In this document: in pieces, positions 59,745-64,000 of the stretch
Numbering within the stretch: the stretch's first letter is position 1
How the letters are laid out: every line of letters begins with the position of its first letter
From: Tahibacter aquaticus
GTDB taxonomy: Bacteria; Pseudomonadota; Gammaproteobacteria; Xanthomonadales; Rhodanobacteraceae
Reading direction: 5' to 3'
Assembly (NCBI RefSeq): GCF_004363655.1
Contig: NZ_SNZH01000014.1
Location: 146,005 to 210,004, forward strand
Length of the DNA stretch: 64,000 nucleotides
Made by a program: the position numbers and the translations under genes
The notes under the pieces: generated by a model
Database searches by the model: none
The model's input: the letters and a program-made list of their open reading frames with translations, nothing else
What the model was told of the DNA's origin: nothing

Positions 59745-60794
59745 ATGCCCCTGTTTCGCCTGCGCGGCATTCTCGCCGTCGCCCTCTGCTGCACCACGCT
59801 GGCCGCTGCCGCCGAGCCGGACAGCGGTGACCGTTACCGCGTCACCATGACCATGAAGATGGCTGGCATGTCGATGCCGGGCACAACGACCGAAGTCTGC
59901 ACGGCGCGCGCGCAGCCGGTCAGCGAGCAATCGATTCCCAAGGACAAGGACTGCGACGTGCAGAACTTCCGCGTCGAGGGCGCCAAGGCGTCGTACCGCA
60001 TCGTCTGCACCGGCAAGAACGCGATGACCGGTGACGGTGAGATGGAAACTTTGCCCGGCGGCTTTCGCGGCAGCATGAAGGCGCAGGCCGAGGGCCAGCA
60101 GATTGCGATGAACTACGAAGGCAAGCGCATCGGCGGCTGTGACTTCGCCACCGAATCGCCCGAGGCACAGGGCAGGGCGATCACCGCGCAGGTCTGCGAG
60201 GCGCAGGTCGGTTCCGTGCTGTCGCATGCGATGTACGTCGGCCCGAAGGCGGCATGCCCGACCTACAAGGCGAAGTTCTGCGCCAACGTGAAGCGCGAGA
60301 TGGACAACACCACCGACCCGGCCCGCTTCGCCGATGCCGACCGCAAATTCGGCAAGGGGATCTGGGACGCGGCCGAAGGCTGCGGCGGTTCGCGCGCGGC
60401 CATCCTGGCGAAAGCCTGCGGACGCGCCGAGTCGGGCGGCGATCTGGATTTCGTCGGCGACTACTGTCCCGATCTCGTGCCGCGCCAGTGCGCCGGCGCC
60501 GATCCGAACCGCAACGGCCGTTTCCTGGTGCGGCATTGCGCCGAGCGCGCCCGCACCCTGGCCGCGCAGCAGTGCGAAGGCCGCGGCTATACCGCCATGC
60601 AATCCTCGCCGTACCGCGCCTTCTGCACCAGCTACGCCGCCGAGCGCCTGAACGCGCGCAATGCCGCGGCGCAGGCCGAACCCGCACAGGAGGATGGCGC
60701 CGCCGAGGCGCCAGCCAGCAACGCCGAGCCGGCCAAGAAGGCCTCGTTGCGCGACCGGCTCAAATCGCTCAAAGACCGCATCGGCGGCAATTGA
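59745..60794 (+). CDS. DUF3617-family exported protein
   Basis: The protein has 349 residues with a signal peptide (GILAVALCCTTLAAA). The DUF3617 segment has YRVTMTMKMAGMSMPGTTTE, VCTARAQ and DCDVQNFRVEGAKASYRIVC with paired cysteines. Repeated Cys-rich motifs follow to about residue 310 (KFCANVK, EGCGGS, DYCPDLVP, EGRGYT). The last 40 residues are Ala/Glu and Lys-rich. Periplasmic; function unknown. GGAG precedes the ATG. The next gene starts at its stop codon (TGATG). Confidence 0.85.
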   Translation: MPLFRLRGILAVALCCTTLAAAAEPDSGDRYRVTMTMKMAGMSMPGTTTEVCTARAQPVSEQSIPKDKDCDVQNFRVEGAKASYRIVCTGKNAMTGDGEMETLPGGFRGSMKAQAEGQQIAMNYEGKRIGGCDFATESPEAQGRAITAQVCEAQVGSVLSHAMYVGPKAACPTYKAKFCANVKREMDNTTDPARFADADRKFGKGIWDAAEGCGGSRAAILAKACGRAESGGDLDFVGDYCPDLVPRQCAGADPNRNGRFLVRHCAERARTLAAQQCEGRGYTAMQSSPYRAFCTSYAAERLNARNAAAQAEPAQEDGAAEAPASNAEPAKKASLRDRLKSLKDRIGGN

Positions 60795-61651
60795 TGCGAT
60801 GGTTCGCCGCCATCGCGCTGCTGGCGTGCGCGGTTGCACAGGCTGGCGTGCCGGCGAACCGGTTTCCCGATGTCGCGGCGGCGTACTGGGTCGAGGTCGA
60901 CGGCCGGCCGCTCTGGGCCGGCCAGCCAGACAGGCGCCTGCCGATGGCCAGCCTGGCCAAGCTGATGACCGCACTCATTGCAGTCGAACACGGCGAGCTG
61001 GATACCTGGGCCGAGGTTTCCGCAGGCGCTGCCGCGGAAACCGGATCGCGCCTCGGCCTGCGCCGCGGCGAACGCGTCACGCGCCGCGACCTGCTGCTCG
61101 CGGCCTTCGTGCGCTCGGCCAACGATGCCTGCCGCGCACTCGCCGACGCGGTGGGTGCAACAGCGGACGCACGCGACCCGACCGGCGCCTTCGTCGCACA
61201 CATGAACGCGCGTGCCGCAGCGCTGGGCATGGCCGACACGCACTACAGCAACCCCTGCGGCCACGACGACAGCGCGCAATACACCAGCGTGCGCGATCTC
61301 GCCACGCTGTCGCACGCCGTACTGGCCGAACCGGTACTCGCCGACGCCGCGCAGCGGCGCACGCTGCGCCTGGTGACGGCGGCGGGCCGCGAGCTGTCCG
61401 CGCGCACGACCAATCCACTGCTCGACGGCCTGGACGGCGCGCGCGGCCTGAAGACCGGCACCACGCCGGCCGCCGGGCGCTGTCTCGTCGCCTTTGTCGA
61501 GCGCGATGGCCGGCGCGTGCTCGTCGTGCTGCTGCACGCGCCGGAGCGCTGGTGGGACAGCGTCGGCCTGGTCGAACTGGCGTTCGATGCGCCGATGCCG
61601 CGCAGGGATGCGGCTGGCGAAGCGCGGGGCGCCGATGCCTCCCTTCGCTGA
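60794..61651 (+). CDS. D-alanyl-D-alanine carboxypeptidase (PBP5/6-like, DacD type)
   Basis: The protein has 285 residues. The signal peptide MRWFAAIALLACAVAQA is followed by the three penicillin-binding motifs: SLAK (53-56), SAN (108-110) and KTG (220-222) in GLKTGTTPAAG. This is the peptidase S11 fold. It trims the terminal D-Ala of peptidoglycan side chains. It lacks the PBP5 C-terminal membrane-anchoring extension. The ATG overlaps the stop of DUF3617 by one base. A GT-C-like gene follows 22 bases later. Confidence 0.9.
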   Translation: MRWFAAIALLACAVAQAGVPANRFPDVAAAYWVEVDGRPLWAGQPDRRLPMASLAKLMTALIAVEHGELDTWAEVSAGAAAETGSRLGLRRGERVTRRDLLLAAFVRSANDACRALADAVGATADARDPTGAFVAHMNARAAALGMADTHYSNPCGHDDSAQYTSVRDLATLSHAVLAEPVLADAAQRRTLRLVTAAGRELSARTTNPLLDGLDGARGLKTGTTPAAGRCLVAFVERDGRRVLVVLLHAPERWWDSVGLVELAFDAPMPRRDAAGEARGADASLR

Positions 61652-61673
61652 CACGCGTCCACGCAGGGGATTG

Positions 61674-63170
61674 ATGCTTTTTCCATTCCGACCCATTGTG
61701 CAAACCGCCGCCGACGCTGATGCCATGGCGCACACGCCGCCTGCCGGCACGCACCGCGCCGACGACAGCCCTGGGCCTGCAACGAAGCGATGGGCCGGCC
61801 CGCTTCGCGCCATCCAGGCCGTAGCCGTCCTCGTCATCGCGGTGATGCTTGCCTACGCGAATGCGTTCGGCGCCGCCTGGCAATTCGACGATTTCGCCAC
61901 GCTGCTCGTCCAGCCTGCGGCGCGCAGTCTTGCCGGCTGGTGGGATGCGCTGCCCGGTATTCGCCCGCTGCTGAAACTCAGCTACGCGCTGACCCACGAA
62001 CTCGGCGGCGGCGCGGTTGCCGTACACGCCACCAACATCGCCATCCACGCGCTCAATGCCTGCCTGCTGTGGGCACTGTGGCGGCGCTGGCTGCCCACGC
62101 TGTCGCCATCGCTGCAACGCCCCGATGCCGCAGCCTTGCTCGCCGCACTGCTGTTCGCCCTGCACCCGGCCACGACTGAAGCCGTCACCTACGCCAGCGG
62201 GCGCTCGATCTCGCTGGCAGCGACCTTCGCCCTCGCTGCGCTGCTCGCCGACGACCTGGCGCGCGAACGCCCGTCGCGCCGCGCCTTCGCCTGGGCCGCT
62301 CTGCTGCTGTTCGCGCTCGCGCTCGCGGTGCGCGAAACCGCTGTCGTGATCGCGCTGGTTCCGCTGCTGCGTGCCTGGGTGGCGGGACAGCCGCTGCGCG
62401 CCGAACTGCGACGGCTGCGTGGCTGGGTAGGCGTGCTCGCCGTGGCGGCGCTCGCGGCGCTCGCAACGCCGGGCTATCACGTGTTCTTCGGCGTCAGCCT
62501 TGCCACGCGCGACCTGGCCCAGCAGGGCATGGGCCAGTTGCTCGCCCACGCCTATCTGCTCACGCATCCGCTGGTGGGCTTCACCAATATCGATCCCGAT
62601 CTGCGCGTGCCGACGGCGTGGTCGTCGACACTGACCGCCTGCGCGGCCTTGCTCGCCGTCCTCGTAGGGGCCATGTTCGCCGCGCGCCGCCGCCAGCCCT
62701 GGCTCGCATTCGCGATAGGCTGGTATCTGCTGCAACTCGCGCCGGGCAATTCGCTGCTGCCGCGGCTGGACCTCGCCAACGACCGTCACCTCTACCTCGC
62801 ACTGGCCGGTCCGATGCTGGTGCTCGCGTGCCTGCTGTGCCGCGCCGCGGCGTGGCGGCACACGCGCGCATTTGCCGTAACAGCGGCATTCGCGCTGTGC
62901 ACGATGCTCGCGCTGGCGACCTGGCAACGCAACGCCGACTACCGCAGCGAGACCGCGCTATGGCAGGCCACCGTGCGCGATTCGCCGCTGAAGGCCCGCG
63001 CCTGGCTCAACCTCGGCTACGCCCATCGCCTCGAAGGCGACTTCGCGCGCGCCGCGGCGGCGTACCGCTGCGCCTTGCTGCTCGATCCCGTCAACGCGCA
63101 GGCGGCGATCGATCTGGACCTGGTTGCGCCGGGGGATGTGGCGCCCGCGAGGTGCCCACCGCCCGGGTGA
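61674..63170 (+). CDS. Polytopic membrane protein with C-terminal TPR (GT-C/TMTC-like)
   Basis: The protein has 498 residues with about ten transmembrane helices. The N-terminal loop FDDFATLLVQPAARSLAGWW and RPLLKLSYALTHELGG with HATNIAIHALNACLL resembles GT-C glycosyltransferases of the TMTC/DUF1736 type, in which DD is catalytic. A C-terminal TPR is visible (PLKARAWLNLGYAHRLEGDF then ARAAAAYRCALLLDPVNAQ). It may transfer a sugar from a lipid carrier in the periplasm. AGGGG before ATG 61674 fixes the start. Confidence 0.72.
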   Translation: MLFPFRPIVQTAADADAMAHTPPAGTHRADDSPGPATKRWAGPLRAIQAVAVLVIAVMLAYANAFGAAWQFDDFATLLVQPAARSLAGWWDALPGIRPLLKLSYALTHELGGGAVAVHATNIAIHALNACLLWALWRRWLPTLSPSLQRPDAAALLAALLFALHPATTEAVTYASGRSISLAATFALAALLADDLARERPSRRAFAWAALLLFALALAVRETAVVIALVPLLRAWVAGQPLRAELRRLRGWVGVLAVAALAALATPGYHVFFGVSLATRDLAQQGMGQLLAHAYLLTHPLVGFTNIDPDLRVPTAWSSTLTACAALLAVLVGAMFAARRRQPWLAFAIGWYLLQLAPGNSLLPRLDLANDRHLYLALAGPMLVLACLLCRAAAWRHTRAFAVTAAFALCTMLALATWQRNADYRSETALWQATVRDSPLKARAWLNLGYAHRLEGDFARAAAAYRCALLLDPVNAQAAIDLDLVAPGDVAPARCPPPG

Positions 63171-63330
63171 GTGGCCGATGGCAGGGCAGGTTCACGTCGT
63201 GTGCGGATCGGCGGTCGCCAGCAGGCAGCGGTGCGTTTGTGCGATGAGTTGGGCTTGGCATTCCGCCGATGCTTTCGGCCTCGGCGCTGGGCGCGCCGAA
63301 AAAACGCGAAACGCCACGCATCAGGCGTGG
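63171..63330. other. Intergenic region before the tandem repeat
   Basis: About 160 bases with no gene, ending in a diverged half-unit of the 42-bp repeat. Confidence 0.4.
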
Positions 63331-63552
63331 AAGTCCACGGTCCACGCCCCGCGTTCCGCGCCGGAAGGGCGCAACGCCACGGTCAACGTGCGGCGTTCCG
63401 CGCCAAAAGCGCGGAAGGCGGCGGTCAGACCGTGGCGCTCCGCGAAAACACGGTGGAGCGCCGCCGTAAAAGCGCCGCGTCCCACGAAGAAAGCGCGAGG
63501 TGCGGCCGTAAAAGCATCGCGTTCCGAGGAAAAAGAGCGGAGTGCGGCCCCC
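63331..63552 (+). repeat. 42-bp tandem repeat, five units plus partial
   Basis: Units start at 63331, 63373, 63415, 63457 and 63499, with a partial copy from 63541. Each contains a GCGTTCCGCG-like core and an AAAAGCGCGG-like end with divergence between copies. Since 42 is a multiple of three, all plus frames stay open; one reads a 14-residue basic repeat of the form xAAVKxxRSxxKxR. No start site or signal supports translation. Confidence 0.8.
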
Positions 63553-63908
63553 TTTGATATCGCGTTATCGCACCAAGCATCGACGCAGCAAGCGCCATTG
63601 GATCATCGGAGGCCGGGTGCGTCCGGGGCCGGTTTGGAGGGGGACAATGACCACGGTTGGCCACGACACACTGGTTCGCTGAAGCGGCCTTCGAGAGAAC
63701 ATGCCTAGGATGGGCGATCCATTTCGTCGCTTCGCAATTGTCCCAGGCTTCTATCGTTCACTGTGACAACTACCACGTGATGCTTCGACCACGTCGGTAT
63801 TCAATCCAAATCTGTTGTGCGCGTCTTGAGCGAGGATGCGCGAAGCACGTACGCATTTTGGTCCCAAGAATCCCACAGTCAGGTTGGCAGGAGACACCCA
63901 GTCAGCTA
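63553..63908. other. Lower-GC intergenic region
   Basis: About 355 bases. From about 63714 the sequence is clearly less GC-rich than the rest of the window and abuts the IS end. No gene supported. Confidence 0.4.
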
Positions 63909-64000
63909 GGGCGTGTTAACGCTATTGTCGTTTAACCCTCCATGGGAGAAACTTCGTGCATGGAGATAACGACTGAGCAATTCGCAAAGATTGAACATTG
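63909..64000 (+). mobile_element. Left end of an IS5-like insertion sequence
   Basis: GGGCGTGTTAACGCT at 63909 (preceded by CTA) has the look of an IS5-group (IS427/IS1031-like) terminal repeat. A transposase start lies 51 bases inside. The element continues beyond the window. The exact end is inferred. Confidence 0.6.
63960..64000 (+). CDS. IS5-family transposase, first 13 codons
   Basis: The visible peptide MEITTEQFAKIEH matches the N-terminus of IS5-family transposases common in Xanthomonadales. GGGAGA lies upstream. The gene is cut by the window edge. Confidence 0.7.
   Translation, partial: MEITTEQFAKIEH

Noticed and set aside
63331..63552. CRISPR array
   Set aside because: Units are contiguous and diverged with no unique spacers, and no cas gene is present.
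63124..63708. A basic repeat protein gene over the 42-bp repeats
   Set aside because: No ribosome site or signal; it starts inside the GT-C gene end, and all three frames are open because the unit is a multiple of three.

Overview
The window is about 64 kb of high-GC DNA with GTG/ATG starts, clear Shine-Dalgarno sites and many exported proteins. The gene content suggests a gammaproteobacterium of the Xanthomonadales, probably Rhodanobacteraceae (Dokdonella/Tahibacter-like). That placement is an inference from protein style: four unrelated secreted proteins end in the same '[IV][YF]xDGF[DEQ]' type of tail, and there are several lipoproteins, DUF3617, DUF4398 and DUF885 proteins and an IS5-like element. 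No rRNA, tRNA, CRISPR array, prophage or replication origin was seen.

Layout. 0-8.5 kb: 3' part of a multicopper oxidase, a GT9 glycosyltransferase, a minus-strand envelope operon (PDZ lipoprotein, Lys/Ala-rich membrane protein, EF-hand protein, DUF4398 protein, OmpA-type lipoprotein), an EamA transporter, a Nudix hydrolase and a broken beta-helix gene. 8.5-16.2 kb: large zinc metalloprotease, uup, an ECF sigma/anti-sigma pair, a helical-bundle protein and a lipocalin. 16.5-19.2 kb: an 885-residue protein joining an unknown N-terminal region, an SGNH hydrolase and an M15/VanY-like C-terminal domain. 19.2-22.5 kb: TfoX-like protein, a divergent LysR/SDR pair, and a GNAT enzyme translationally coupled to a small phosphatase. 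22.8-24.8 kb: a duplicated cassette in which each copy has lost a different gene. 24.9-27.9 kb: an ECF42-type sigma factor with its DGPF protein, and an ArsR-AHSA1 pair behind a perfect palindrome. 28-33 kb: M23 peptidase, small membrane proteins, VOC and HD proteins, and a PHP-like secreted protein. 33-40 kb: accessory-looking stretch with a RhiA-like protein, a Cry-type (delta-endotoxin N domain) protein with a beta-prism-like domain, and exported proteins. 40.5-48 kb: small secreted proteins, a DUF885 lipoprotein, and an azoreductase-SMR-HxlR unit. 48.3-51.7 kb: ECF sigma factor with a Ser/Thr kinase-TPR receptor. 52-63 kb: Gly-rich beta-helix protein, esterase, exported proteins, FG-GAP propeller protein, and a DUF3617/DD-carboxypeptidase/GT-C-TPR run. 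63.3-64 kb: a 42-bp tandem repeat and the left end of an IS5-like insertion sequence.

How the parts work together. Three different ECF sigma arrangements lie within 40 kb (anti-sigma, DGPF-linked, kinase-linked), with several local one-component circuits (LysR, ArsR, HxlR), each next to a visible dyad. Much of the rest acts in the envelope or outside the cell. Non-coding structure is notable: a family of about 31-nt GC-rich repeats occurs as inverted pairs in four intergenic gaps (REP/BIME-like). The most interesting candidates for new biology are the SGNH-M15 fusion, the Cry-like protein, the shared C-terminal DGF tail and the reciprocally decayed duplicate cassette.
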